Below, in pieces: positions 44,247 to 56,053 of a stretch of 64,000 nucleotides of DNA. This DNA is from Areca catechu (lineage: Eukaryota; Streptophyta; Magnoliopsida; Arecales; Arecaceae). The stretch covers positions 38,809,710 to 38,873,709 of the forward strand of contig CM038047.1 in assembly GCA_021397845.1 (NCBI GenBank), given 5' to 3'. Under the pieces are notes generated by a model that saw only the letters and a program-made list of their open reading frames with translations, did not search any database and was not told where the DNA came from. How positions within the stretch are numbered: position 1 is the first letter of the stretch; every line of letters starts with the position of its first letter. Position numbers and translations under genes: made by a program.

Positions 44247-45277
44247 ATGGATGCTTCTATAAGTCAAAGGAGGAACCGGAGGAAGAAGCATCAATGGTAT
44301 GCAGAGGAAGATGCTACACTAATTGGATGTTTGCTTGATTTGAAGAATGATCATATGTGGAGGGGAGAGGGTGGCAATTTCAAGGCTGGGTTCTTACCTC
44401 AATTGGAGAAGATGATGGCAAACAAGATTTTTAATTGTAGCATCAAGGCTCATCCACACATCCAATCAAGGTTCAAGTTGTTGAAACAACAATATGGTGC
44501 TATTTATGATATGTTGAATACATCAGGATTTGGATGGGATGATACAAGAAAATGTATTACTTGTGATCAAGATGTATGGGACAACTGGATCAAGGTAATT
44601 GCACAACATATTAAATATTTCTTCATTGTTATTTAATTTTTTCTGCTTTATGTGTAGTTTACTTAATTTATATTGGTTCATTATGATAGAGTCATCCTCA
44701 AGCATCTGCTCTTCGGAATAAGCCATTCTTATACTTAGAGGAACTCTCAATCATATTTAGAAAAGATCGTGCAACAGGTCAGAGGGCTGAAGATCCTACG
44801 GATGCAGCAAATGAAATCCTTACAGAGGGATTAAATAGTGAAGAGAAGGTCCAGTTTGTAGATCCTACCGAATTTGAGAGTTACAACTCCATTCCCCAAA
44901 CTCCTACCGGTCATGTTCAACAAAGTATTTCTTTATCAAGGTCAAGAAAAAGGAAGGCTTCTAATGAGGAAGACGTTGCTCTTACAATCACTTTGATTAA
45001 AACTATAAATAATCTTGAAGTAATGTGTGAAAGTTTAAGTAAAGGTATTGATAAGTTGGCAAAATGTTTCCAGTTTCTTGTAAATAATGAAGAGATGAAG
45101 AAGAAAAATTATGAGGCAATAGCGGAGATTGAAGATTTGGGATTACATGAGTCATTGATGGTTAAAGCTGGATTGATAATTGCTCGTGATAGTGCAAGTC
45201 TGACTTACTTTTTTTCACTACCTCAGAGGTTGAGAAAATATCATATATTGGATGTCCTTGGTTTAAGTCATAATTAG
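44247..45277 (+). CDS. PIF/Harbinger MYB/SANT-like DNA-binding protein
   Basis: Two exons, 44247-44594 and 44690-45277 (GTAATT...GATAG), give 311 residues in an intact frame. The N-terminal 110 residues form a MYB/SANT-like domain (RKKHQWYAEEDATLIGCLL, FKLLKQQYGAIYDML, DQDVWDNWIK) of the kind in plant 'Myb_DNA-bind_3' proteins. A basic patch (SRSRKRKAS) follows, then a helical C-terminus ending HILDVLGLSHN. In PIF/Harbinger elements this partner helps the nuclease enter the nucleus and bind the termini. It is intact while its partner is dead, so it could act on related elements or simply be less decayed. The ATG at 44247 is the first after the upstream stop. Confidence 0.85.
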
Positions 45278-45845
45278 GACATTTTATGTTACCAGTTGTG
45301 ATTATTTTGGATGCTGTAGTTGTTTGGTTGTTTGAAAGACGATATTTATATTAAAGTACTATTTGGATTATTATTGAATTGTTTATATTATGTTACAGTT
45401 TAATTTTTATTATATTGTATATCATAAAATTTTATGATGTATGTTATTATTGTACCATGATTGGTAGAATTGAAATATATTTTAATTTATGATCACATGA
45501 TATGGAAAAGATCCAACTATTATATAGAAAAGATTCACTTTCTTAATTTGAGGATTGTCAGTGTTGAAGTGTTGTCATATATAAATACAGGTTACTTCAA
45601 GTCAAACATGTAATAATATATGAATTTTAATAAATTTGACTTAGAGATATTTTGGGAATTTGAGCCTAGATTACTAGTAATCTATTTATCATACCAAATA
45701 CAGTAATCAATCTTACTGATAGATTACATGTATATACCAAATATAGTAATCAGCATTACTGGCAATCTATTCAGTAGTAATCTATCTTGCAGGTAATCCA
45801 AATTACCATTCAGGATTTCCAGGCGATCCACCAAACGCAACCTAA

Positions 45846-47060
45846 GAAGTACTGGCATATGCTCTCTCTCTCTCTCTCTTTTTTTGAAAGCTGCCTGTAT
45901 CATGTAGGGTTTTGCGTGGTACTTCCAAGCTTTGGAAAGAGTTGGGAGGCCATGGTAGGGATGCTAGAGGCAATCCTTGGAGCTTGGGGGCGTGTCCCAA
46001 GCAGATTCCTGGAGGTGTTCTAGGGATGCTCTAAGTTTGAGTGTTTTCTCATATGACTTATGGGAGAGTTTTTTTGAGAGATTGTAACATAACCCAATTA
46101 GGTTATGGGGTTGGGTCAAGGTTTGTTAAATTGGTTAGGAGGTTACTTTAGTTGGTTAGATGGTTAGTTAGCTGGTTGGTTAGCCCAACCACCTAGGATC
46201 CTAACCGAATTGGTTAGTTGTAACCAATTGGAAGCCTAACTACCTAGGGAGTTCTTACCAGTTTGTTGTTGGCCCAAGAATCCAAGTCCTAATCGCCCAT
46301 GTGATTGAGTCATAACAAACCAAGAAGTGGTTGAGCCCAAGAATTCAAAGAGTCAAGACGTCCAAGACAAAGAGGATTTTACCGCCCACTCTATTTAAGA
46401 AGTGGGGCTGCGATGGAAAAGGTGAACTCTAGTTTGCATGAAGAAAGAAGGCCATGGGGGGAGTGCCCCTTCTCTGGGGGGCGTCTACGGTTTGAGGCTT
46501 GTGACCGTGAGGCTTGGCTCACGGTCCAAGAGGAGCACACAAGGATTCCTCACGGTCATGAGGAAGACCGTGAGAGAGAGGACTTGAGGACACCCTTGGG
46601 GGCGTGGACCGTAAAGAGCCTCCTGGGTTTCTAGGAGGCCACGGTGAAAGGCTGTAGAGAGGCGCACATGAAGGGTCTTTCATGTGGAGGACTTGGTGCC
46701 GTGGGATATTCCACTGAGTTTGGAGAAGGGACACACGTTGAGGTATTGTCCATGCATGGCGTACGTGGATTCTTGGGACGTGAGGCCTGCAAGAGAGAAA
46801 ACGTGCGGGACAGCGAGAAGCTTCCAGAGTTTCAGAAGGGATGCTGTCGAGTGTTGTCTTGTTTGTTATAACAATGTTCTTCTCCAAAGAAATAAAGCAA
46901 TCTCTCATTTTCTTCTACATTTATATCTTCATCATTGCATGATATTAAATCCAAATAATAGGTTGTTGGACCGTATTATTTCACGTTGCATCCACTATAT
47001 ATAGGTACTGATCTGGATCTTCCAATAGATGGGATTGGTGCCTGAAATTTTTCCAACACA
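45846..47060. other. LTR-like or unclassified repeat region
   Basis: A (CT)n tract is at about 45861-45879. From TGTAACATAACCC (46086) to ...TTTTTCCAACA (47060) the sequence has LTR-like character: TG...CA ends, a TATA-like CTATTTAAGAAG near 46391, an AATAAAG signal near 46889 and a TC-rich stretch after it. No matching flanking duplication was found, so a solo LTR is only a suggestion. Imperfect GGTTAG repeats are at 46131-46182. The overlapping short frames are not supported as genes. Confidence 0.35.
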
Positions 47061-48250
47061 TCATTGTTGAGAATGATTTTATGACCGTTGTAGTTGTCAG
47101 GTGGCAACTTGGTCACCATCTACAAATTAAGCCCAATTTTCATCTCCTATATAGGATTGCCATATATAGTGATGAAAAATAAGTGTCTACATGTAAAAAA
47201 AAAAAAAAAAAAAAAAAAGCTAATGTTGCTGCAGGTTGAATGGCAAACATACGGCTAATAATACCCGCACAAGCACAATATTATGGACTTGTAGGTCGAC
47301 GCATGCTAAACGGGGAGTTCCAAAAGCATTTCCCACAAGAAGGGGATACTGCCAAGTAACCAGTAGATCCGCATGCTAATCGTGGAGAAGTAGAAGTATC
47401 CCCCTTACAGTTATAGGACAGAAGCTTGCCACAAATTATTAGCTAACAACCAATAGCCTTCTATAAATGACAAACAACACCGTCCAACTCTTATCAGCTC
47501 CACCGACACTTTCCCTGCAATATTTCCTCTATATATAGATTCAAAATCTAAGCCAATAAGTCTATTAAAATTATAATATAATCAGATGATGTCCAACATA
47601 AGGCTATAGGAGCTAGATCTAGAGCTACAAATGGAATGGATGGATGAAAGCCGACTGCTTCGTTCCTCTAGTAGATCTTAAACCTACTCTATCTGCATCC
47701 AGTTTGTTCCATGTTTGAGTATTTGAGTGTCAGGCCAAGATGGAATGGGTTGCCCAGGACCAGAAACAAATTGCAAAACGTGGTCGACGATTTGCCCGTG
47801 AAAGCAACATCCAGGCAAGGATGTGAAGTTTTTACATGATCCAAGTCCTTATGTCATGCAGGAGCCATCACCAATTAATGGGGACGGGTTGTACGAGTAC
47901 CTCTCACATGAGAAAAAATAATTGATCTTCTTTCATGATATTGGTTCTATATTTGATTGCACCATGCACAGATCCAGAAATATTCTAGAATTCTTTCATC
48001 TGTCTGCAAAGATTTTCGAGCAACTATTGCATGATCCAATGATGGATATATCCATGCAAAACAAGAAAAATTTCTCTTTTCTTTTTTTCTTTAGAAAAAG
48101 AAAGGTGCATGTTGGTTAATTAGTTCGACACGATCGGCATGCTAAATCTATGGAGCATTATGTCTCATATCTATCAAAAAAAACATCCATGAGAAATAGA
48201 TTTTGAGAGGATGAGTGATTTTGGGATAAATAAACAAGTTCCACCATGGG
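47061..48250. other. Intergenic region, nothing recognised
   Basis: AT-rich, no supported frame. A run of 24 A (about 47194-47217) may be the tail of a retroposed sequence, but no body could be defined. Confidence 0.45.
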
Positions 48251-48316
48251 ATATCATGGATTAAGTTACTAAGTACTTGGAGAAAAGTACTTAATAAGTA
48301 ACTTAATCCATGATAT
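48251..48316. repeat. Near-perfect inverted repeat (hairpin)
   Basis: ATATCATGGATTAAGTTACT and aagtactt on the left pair with AAGTACTT and AGTAACTTAATCCATGATAT on the right around a loop of about six bases (ggagaa). The right arm has three extra bases (aat). The phrase ccatggattaagtactta follows once more at 48328-48346. Confidence 0.9.
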
Positions 48317-49199
48317 TCCATGGATTAAGTACTTATTAAGTAAATTTGAATATTCAAAAGATTACGAGAAAAGTACATTGCTATTTTTTTTTTTTGTGTG
48401 CTTAAAATGTGGATAGGAATTAAAAAGTAATTTAAGGGATTAATATTTTAATCTCTCAAAATATAAATTTAATTCATCAAAATGGTGGAATAAAATTATT
48501 TTTTAAAATTTTTTTTGATAAAAAAAGTTTTTGAGATGTGATCATAAAAGCTCCCACTTCATTGAAAAATATTTAATGCATGATGATAATAAAAAATGAT
48601 CCAGTCATTTTTCAACATATTAGTACGTCATCCCAGTCCAATCAAAATATCAAATAATCCAATAATCAATCTCACGTAGCAGCAGGTATAATAATTTATT
48701 TTTATTTTTATTTTATTTTATTTTATTTTATTTTTTTATTTTATTTTTTTTTTTGGGACTGCGCAGTCATCTCCTTGCTTGTATAAACCTATTTCTCCCT
48801 TGCTTTTTTGGCTTGTTTGCTAAGATATCCTTCCGCTTTGGAGGTCCTCCACTCATTTTATATCCAAAAAGGTTCCTTCCCGAGAAAGAAACATATGAAA
48901 AGAGTCCATGTCAACATAAGTCCAGATCAGAAGCTTGTCTCAGCGTAGAAGTGTTTTTTATCTCCTTGGTCCATCACTTGAGTGGACGTGTCATCGTCTT
49001 GAGCCTTGCTCCTGAATCCCTGTTCTGAGTTCTCTCATCTCAAAACAACAACAAATGGGTCATGGAAGAGAAATTGGTGGTCGTGTATGCCACCAATCAT
49101 AGTTATTAATTATTCCAATAATAATGCGCCGACTTGATCAATAAAATCCATAAAAATGAATGGCTGTGTGATTGATGATATGCATAGCTGCATGATATG
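48317..49199. other. Intergenic region with ATTTT microsatellite
   Basis: A (TTTTA)n tract lies at about 48696-48752. The plus frame 48753-49028 has no recognisable domain. Nothing else is supported. Confidence 0.45.
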
Positions 49200-49760
49200 A
49201 TACAGTAGTATAATTTATTATTAGAGATAGCAATCAATCATGTTCAAATCGAATCATCCAAAATTCACATCTATCTCACTAAAAAAAAATTTGTTAAAAA
49301 AAGTTTTGTTCCGTATCCGTCTCGGATCGGATATAAAAAAAATCATATTTAGATAAGATCGAATTGGATATACCCGGTCTCATAAAATATAGTTTACTGA
49401 AAATCTAAATGGATCGAGTCAGATCGAATCGGGTATATCCGGCCTCATAAAATATAGTTAACTGAAAATCTAAACTGATCGATAAAATATAGTTTACTGA
49501 AAATCTAAATGGATCGAGTCAGATCGAGTCGGATATATTCATTCCATATTTAATTTACTTAAATATTTTATTAACATAGTTTTTTTATATATAAACATAT
49601 CGGGTTTGGATCGAGATATACTACTATCCATATCCAATCCGAATCTAAATCAAATTTTTTTTACATAATTTATATTCATTTATAAATTAGACATATCAAA
49701 TTTTATCCATTTTATTAGGATTAGATCGGATCTAGCATCCACTGGATCGATAAAAATTAC
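49200..49760. repeat. Repeat-rich relic with internal tandem duplication
   Basis: From about 49375 to 49540 the phrase ctcataaaatatagtt[t/a]actgaaaatctaaa[t/c]tgatcga recurs three times, with agatcga[a/g]tcgg[g/a]tatat[c/t]c between. The surroundings are rich in gatcgga/atccgaat motifs, like 20515-20700. Class unknown. Confidence 0.6.
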
Positions 49761-50169
49761 CATCCTTATTTATTATCAAGGAGGCAGCGTTATTGAGAGA
49801 GGCTGCCTCATCCCTTAGGGAATGCTTCTTTATCTCATGGTGTCCTTCAAAACAGGGCAAATCCAAAATCATAGCTAATATACTGGGAGGGGACCGTGGG
49901 ATGCAAGATTCCTTTGTTTTTGTTTTTTTCTTTTTGTTTTGGATTGAAAGGGCTTGAACTGCAAGAATTCAATAACAACAGGTGGTCACAATTGATCTCA
50001 TCAGCCGTGGACGTTGCTTCAGCTTTTTTTTTTTTTTTTGGTCCCCTACTTTTTTGTGGTTTTGCTCTGATTGGAGCAGTGCGGTAAAAATTCTAAAAGA
50101 ATTCTAAAAAGCCATCGTGATGGGCAGCTCAAATATTCATTGTTTTTTTTTTTTACTTCTTTGTTTATT

Positions 50170-50502
50170 ACCATTAGTATGGTTCGTTAAAGCACGGCTC
50201 CGTTCTTAGAAATAATTTATTAGTCACAGGTTCAAGACATGATCTCTCGGATGACTCAATTAAATTTCAGAAATTTTAGATGGCATCATAGTACGGTTGA
50301 TGACTCAATTAAATTTCAGAAATTTTGGATGGCGCCATAGTACGGTTAGGTTGACATACTCACCGTTAAATTGATGTACTCATCGATTGATGGAGAGAGT
50401 ACACAAAAAACTGTAGTCCGAATCGGACAACCATCTAATGGACTGAGGGCTAGGATGGAAAGCTACCCCCTGCCCTTTCATTTCATTAAAAAAAAAAAAA
50501 AA
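50170..50502 (+). mobile_element. SINE-like element with A tail
   Basis: A B-box-like ggttcaagac (50229-50238) lies about 60 bases from the start. The body holds a duplicated ttgatgactcaattaaatttcagaaatttt segment (50250 and the phrase just before at about 50257-50303), and the element ends in about 15 A at 50488-50502. The phrase gactcaattaaatttcagaaatttt also resembles gactcgattaaatccagaaattttt in the SINE at 37455, so they are probably one family. Confidence 0.6.
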
Positions 50503-50504
50503 CT

Positions 50505-51209
50505 TCTTTATTTTTTTTTTTATTTTTCCTTCAAACAATCTCTAACCATAAAATCAATTGCAAAAATTTAGGACCATGTCTTCTATGGAAAACAAAAAAA
50601 GACAGAAGGTTTCTTGATTAAGGCTATAGGTTATAGCTATTAGGCTAGGTGAGTAGCTCTAAGAAGAAGAAATAAGATGGGGATATTTGTTCATTTAGGT
50701 CTCAATTCTTTTATATAATTCAAACTAATAATGGGTTAATATATACAATGAATATCTTATATTGATGATCCAAGTTATTAGATGTGATCTATTATTTCAA
50801 AATTATATATATAAAAAAACTATATAATTTAGAGATTTTTAATTTATATATCAAATAGTTAAAAAATTAGATAACTAAAATAAAATAAAATTAGATATAT
50901 ATATATTTTTTTATCATTTGATGCATATATTAGAAATTTTCAAATCATATGTTTTTGATATATATATATAATTTTAATGTAGTAAATCATATTCAATAAT
51001 TTTGATCATCAATATAGGATTTCTATTATCCAATTTTGACATGATCAAATTTAGCTCAAAATCCATTCAAATAAAGCTAAGCCTATTCCCCCTCTTCTCT
51101 CTCTTTATATATATATAATCAATAGTTTATAAAACCTCTGCTACAAGCTCCAAGATGATGAAAATAAGTACATAGTACTAAATTTATGGTAAATTGCTTT
51201 TGATTTGCT
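50505..51209. other. AT-rich intergenic segment
   Basis: Low-complexity TA-rich tracts (about 50804-50975, 51105-51118). No gene or defined repeat seen. Confidence 0.45.
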
Positions 51210-51210
51210 A

Positions 51211-51541
51211 ATTATTATTGTTGTGTCCAGATTGCTGTGACGCTCAAGCTTGGATTGAAATCGTTGGAGATGAGTTCTGCATGTTGATCTAGCTCTTCTT
51301 CATCGCCTGATAGAAGTCTTTGTCAGTTGAATTGATCTTCCAACCCTGCAAATAAATTCTCTTACCGGGAAGGTTCCGGTGGGGGATACTCCGACGCTCA
51401 AGTCAATCACAGAGTCCAGACTAAAATAGATTAGATCAAAAAAAAAAATTAGAGAAGAGCTGGATCAACCTGTATAATGCATCTCCAACGAATTCAATCC
51501 AAGCTTGAGCATCACAGTAATCTGGACACAACAATCATAAT
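51211..51541. repeat. Long inverted repeat enclosing a Tat LTR fragment
   Basis: The left arm 51211-51302 and right arm 51449-51541 are reverse complements over about 90 bases with some mismatches (core: gttgtgtccagat and caagcttggattgaa). The spacer of about 146 bases contains ctgcaaataaattctcttaccgg...ggggatactccgacgctcaagtcaat, which matches the Tat LTR (3750-3815). A transcript across it would fold into a long hairpin. Confidence 0.85.
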
Positions 51542-51543
51542 TA

Positions 51544-52439
51544 TTAATTTAGTGAAACTAAGACCATCATTAAATTCTCATGGGCAATAGACAGAGAAGT
51601 TAAAATTAATTAAACATCATGAGGCTCCTGGTATCAATTAGATGAGGCTGAGTGAAATTTTAAACATAAATGATTAAACAAATGGGTTCCTTCGGCATTC
51701 CAGATGACTTAACGATAATGTGTACCAAAATTAAGAATCCTATGTGAGAGATGATTGGATGAATCTGATACCCCATATTGCCATTGGAGGAGGTTAAAAT
51801 AATTTCTCATGTCTTTCTTTTGCTTGCATCAAACTTCCTTCATCCAAGTTCATTTTAATATCTGCATTTAAATCAATCTTGGATATAAATTTGTTTACGT
51901 GGTTGCTACCGATCATACCATCCACATCCATCAAAAGAAAACAATTCCGGATATGACATCTAGAATCTGAAAAAAAACAGCATGCGTGTCCTCCCGGCCA
52001 ACAACATGTAGCATCGATTTTCATTTCATGTGATGAATCAATTACTATCACAAAACATAATTCAACATTTAATTTTTCTTCGAGTGTGAATCCTCTCAAC
52101 CTGGAAGGATCTATGACGCAAGTGATGTTACGAATTCCACGCGTCTGATGGAGAGAGAGGAGGGTGGAAAAACTCTCTCTCTCTCTCTCTCTTGGGGGAA
52201 GGGTTGTCTTGCCCTCGCATGTTGGTTTTTGGTTAACGTGGTTTTTAACTGAGAAGTTTTTGTTGGCTTTTCAAGGAACACCTTTCATTACGTTCTACGT
52301 ATACACAGGATTTTAAGTGATGGTCGTTATCTAATTGTTATAAGTTACAGCAGCTATTATTTCGCATTTTAATTATTTCTGTGCAAGGTTGCGTTTGGGA
52401 GACTTCGCTAGTGCGGTCGGCTTTTGAGTGACTTGAAAA
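51544..52439. other. Intergenic region before the LINE
   Basis: The minus frame 52099-51794 (101 aa) has no recognised domain. A (CT)n tract is at about 52170-52191. The LINE's 5' end could not be fixed and may start anywhere from about 52200. Confidence 0.45.
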
Positions 52440-52503
52440 GTGTGCCTTCGTTTCTCTTGTTTTCTTCTTAAACTCTGTGTTTTCTCGAGCTTGCCGATCG
52501 AGA

Positions 52504-54639
52504 ATGGTAGATGTGGAGAAAGAGCGGGTTTTCAACGGTACGGACGATGGGATCAGTTACAGGATGAGTGCTCGTGGGCTCAGGTGGTACAGGAATCGGG
52601 TCATGCGCCGGCTTGGTCATCGTACAAAATCTTCGAAGAGGACATCGACCACCGTCAGAAATGTTTTTACCACGGTGCTTCAGTTGCCGGTGTCTCTCTT
52701 GGCAGACTCTCGTAGGTAGTGGGAGGACGTAGCTATTATATTTCGGAGCCTGGGTTGCCGTGTCTCTCCGATTGGGGTGGCCAAGGAAGTCTGGTTGAAG
52801 CTGTAGCTGTCCTACGATCCTGAAACTTTTCTGATCGGTGATGATCACCTTGTATTGCGACTAAGCTCCACCGGAGACTGTACAAAGGTATTAGGGGTTG
52901 GGCCGTGGTTCGTCGGCGGCCAACTCTTGGCTCTGGAAAAATGGGTTCCGAACTTCCGTCCGGCCCGTCGCCCTGTCAACAAGACGGTGGTTTGGATGCG
53001 GCTCCTGGAACTTCCTCTTGAGTACTAGCTACCGCCGGCAATCATGGCAGTGGCCGGTGAAGCTGGCCGCCCGATTTCGATCGACAACTTCACTGACCGA
53101 CTGAAAAAGATGGGCTTTGCGAGGTTGTGAACAGAAATGGATGCTTCCAAGCCGTTGCTTTTGGGTGTACTGATCCAAGGGCAGTCGATGGTGTATTGGC
53201 AATAATTTGTTTACGAAAACCTTCCCTCCGTCTGCTTCCACTGTGGTCGCATCAGGCATCTGGCGACCATCTGCAGCTCCCCGGGCAAACAGAAGTAGGG
53301 TCCCTCAGTTGGCCCTGCTCTGGGACCAAACAACTTGTTTGCTGATGATCGGCTCGAGGGGGCTCCAATCAGAGCTCGGCGGTGCCCATGGGGATCCTTC
53401 TACTATGGGGGGTTGTTCGAAGTTTGGACCTTGGATGGTTACATCCAAAGTTCATATGCCTCGGCAGCTGGGAGCTTCCTCGAAGAATGGCCGTGGGGCA
53501 CCTAAGGGTAAGTCCCCCATTTCTTCCTCTGATCTCCCATCCTCCTCGCCGCCCCGATCATCATCCACGCCAGTCTCATCTTCTCCCAACTCGCCACCCG
53601 ACTCTGACGGGTGGCAGAAGCCTTTGAAAGTGGCGAGGTGCCGCTCCCCTGTAGCGGGCCGGTCTGAACATCCGGAGGATGCTGACGGTTTAGGAGCAGT
53701 TCCTGGGAGCTTTGCCCTGTTGGCGGATTGTACGGAGATCGTTCCGATGGAAGCTGGGTCGACAAACCATCTCATGTTGGAGTATGGAGCCATCTCCCTC
53801 AAGCACTACCGGAGCCCTGCTAAACCCTCCGACCCTCCTCTACCGAAGGTGGTCTCAGACTCTGCTGATAAAGTGCATTCCTCTAAACCTTGCTTGTCTA
53901 CTAATTTGGATGGTGCTTCCTCTGAGGTTCTGGGTCAAACTGGTATGTCTGTGGGTGTTTCTGTGGATGTGGGGAAAACCCCTGTCTAGGCGAGGGAGGA
54001 TGTTTTAAGGGTGAACTCTTGTAAGGAGGGGTTAACTGGGGCCATTACTCAAGACTCCGTGGAGTCGGTGCTGGTTAATGTTCCTGTGCTTTTTTCCATG
54101 ACTGGGGTGCTAGGGCTGTCCGCGAGGGCCCATTCTGGGAAGAGGGCTGCTGCGGATGTGAGTAGGTATGGGAAGGCTGTTCCTTTACCTTCTGTAGGGT
54201 TGTCTTCGACGGCTGTTCGGGCTACTAGCATCTTGGGGGTAGGGATGAAGCTGGGGTCGGAAGCTCCTTGGGTGGTTCTAGGTCTATGAAGAGGGGCTTG
54301 GAGGGATCGTCTGTGGTTCCCCTATCGAATCCTCAAGCTAGCCTGAAGCTATTACAGAAGAACTCCTTTGTTCCTGAGTCTGCTATTTTGGTGTCTGATG
54401 CTGAGCAGAAATCTCATGAAACTATCTCAGCCAAATTGAAGACTGCCCTAGGTTCGGTGGGGGTGTCATCTGGGGGGTCCAGGAAGGGTGTTGATACTCC
54501 CTTGCCCAATGTTCAAGGGCCTGGTAAAGTAGGGACGGGGAATGTCCAGGGTTCGGCCTCTTTTGGGAAGGGCACCTCTGTGTCTGTTGATGTTGGGGAT
54601 GGTGCTGGATCGGGGTCCGGATCATCCAAGTCTAACTAA
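52504..54639 (+). pseudogene. LINE ORF1 (DUF4283-like and CCHC) pseudogene
   Basis: From ATG 52504 (MVDVEKERVFN) the frame breaks at about 52717. Translation continues in other frames as a DUF4283-type segment (VGGQLLALEKWVPNFRP, AVAGEAGRPISIDNFT) with stops near 53127 and 53190, then a zinc knuckle CFHCGRIRHLATIC near 53230-53272. A long Ser/Pro-rich linker (53290-53989) follows and the end is at 54639. ORF1 proteins bind element RNA. Frameshifts at several places make it non-functional. Confidence 0.75.
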
Positions 54640-54645
54640 GTTGTA

Positions 54646-56053
54646 ATGAAAATTTTAGTTTGGAATGTTCAGGGGGCGGGGAAACCCACCTTCTTTTCTA
54701 CATATGGTCGCTTTCTTCAGTTGTGTAATCCCCAAATGTGTATCATTCTGGAGACTAGGCTTTCGGGTCCTAGTCTCGAGCATGTGTGGTGTCGATTTCC
54801 CCAGAATTGGGGTTTTTATTCTATTGACTCTCATGGCCTGTCAAGTGGTATTATTGTCACCTGGGATTTGGGAGCTGCTGAAGTCAGTATTTTTCACCGC
54901 TCTTCTCAGATGGTGGCCATTGTCATCTCAGAACCTAATCATCCTTCTTGGCTTTTGTGCGGTGTCTATGCTAGTACTTCGGATAGGGAGAGGACCGTGG
55001 TCTGGGAGGAGGTCTCTGTTTTGATTGACCAGGGTGTTCCTACTTTGGTTGCTGGAGACTTCAATGTCATTGATCGGGCTGAGGACAAGAGGGGCGGTAG
55101 GCCCTTTGTGGAAAATGCTGCCTCCTTGGATTTCTCCAACTTTATTCATGATTCTGGTCTGGTTAATTTGGGATTTGTTGAACCCCGTTTCAGCTGGTGT
55201 AACAACCGGTCGGGTGCTGGTAGGGTATGGGAGAGACTTGACAGATGCTATGCTACCCCTTCTTGGCTCTCTCTGTATCCCACCCACATGGTTCGTCACC
55301 TTAGCCGGATTGCTTCGGATCACTATCCTATCCTTCTGTCGATGGATGCCCTTGTTCGGGGACCCACCTCCTTTAAATTTGAAAAGTTCTGGCTCTCATA
55401 TCCTAAATCCAGAGAGATCGTCAGTGAGGTGATATCCTAAATCCAGAGAGATCGTCAGTGAGGTGTGGAAGACTCCTGTTCGAGGTGATGCTTCTTATCG
55501 GATATCTAAGAGGCTGGAGCTTCTCAGGAGACGTCTTTTCCGGTGGAATAAGGTGGAGGTGGGTAACATCTTTTCTAAATTAAAGTCTGTCAAGGATACT
55601 ATCAGTCACCTGCAGGACAAAGAGGACAGGATGGGTTGTTTATCATAGCATGACCTGGACATCCTTCGTGCTCACCTTACCTTGCATCATTCTCTACTTT
55701 GTCATTAGGAGGTTATCTGGAGACAAAAGTTTAGAGTCTAGTGGTTGCAGGAAGGGGACAGGAACACCCGATTTTTTCATCAGGCTACCATTATTCGTCG
55801 ACACAAAAATGCTATTCGGGTGTTATGTTCATCTGATGGACAGTTGCTAGAGGACGAGGGTGCTATTCGAGAGGAGATTCTTTCCTTCTTTAGATCCAGA
55901 TGGACGGACTCTTGTCCGGTTATTCCTTCCTTTCCCCCTCACCCCCCGTCTACTGTTACTTCTCCTTGTCACAACTCTCTTCTGCTGGCTCCGGTTCTCG
56001 AGGAGGAGGTTCGATCTGCCCTGTGGGCTCTGGGGGAGGACAAAGCCCTTGGT
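54646..56053 (+). pseudogene. LINE ORF2, 5' part (endonuclease)
   Basis: ATG 54646 opens 264 residues of an AP-endonuclease-like domain: WNVQGAGKP at the start, ETRLSG for the metal-binding Glu, AGDFNVIDRAEDKRGG (DxN motif) and SDHYPIL at the end. The domain nicks target DNA for priming. An exact 34-bp tandem duplication (55398-55431, 55432-55465) introduces an in-frame stop at 55438-55440. The frame then resumes (KTPVRGDASYRISKRLEL...WLQEGDRNTRFFH) with further stops near 55646. It reaches the insertion after EDKALG at 56053. Confidence 0.85.

Larger units (their letters stand above)
41440..45842 (+). mobile_element. Complete PIF/Harbinger DNA transposon (4,403 bp)
   Basis: Terminal inverted repeats GGTTGCATTTGGT (41440) and ACCAAACGCAACC (ending 45842) are flanked by the 3-bp duplication TAA (41437-41439, 45843-45845). 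Both ends carry sub-terminal repeats of gtaatctat/gattacc type. It encodes the two proteins expected of this superfamily: a DDE nuclease (42626-43953) and a MYB/SANT-like protein (44247-45277), both on plus. A (TA)n tract lies in the 5' part. The nuclease is dead. Confidence 0.93.

Noticed and set aside
46131..46182. GGTTAG-like repeats as interstitial telomere sequence
   Set aside because: Units are irregular (ggttagatggttagttagctggttggttag) and do not match the plant telomere repeat TTTAGGG in tandem.
46086..47060. A definite solo LTR
   Set aside because: LTR-like ends and signals are present, but no flanking duplication and no second copy in the window; kept only as a low-confidence description.
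51794..52099. Minus frame of 101 residues with several Cys
   Set aside because: No recognisable domain, no splice context or promoter; length is expected by chance.
54646..55440. A host endonuclease/exonuclease-phosphatase gene
   Set aside because: The domain is followed by L1-type RT and RNase H and preceded by a DUF4283/CCHC ORF, so it is LINE ORF2.
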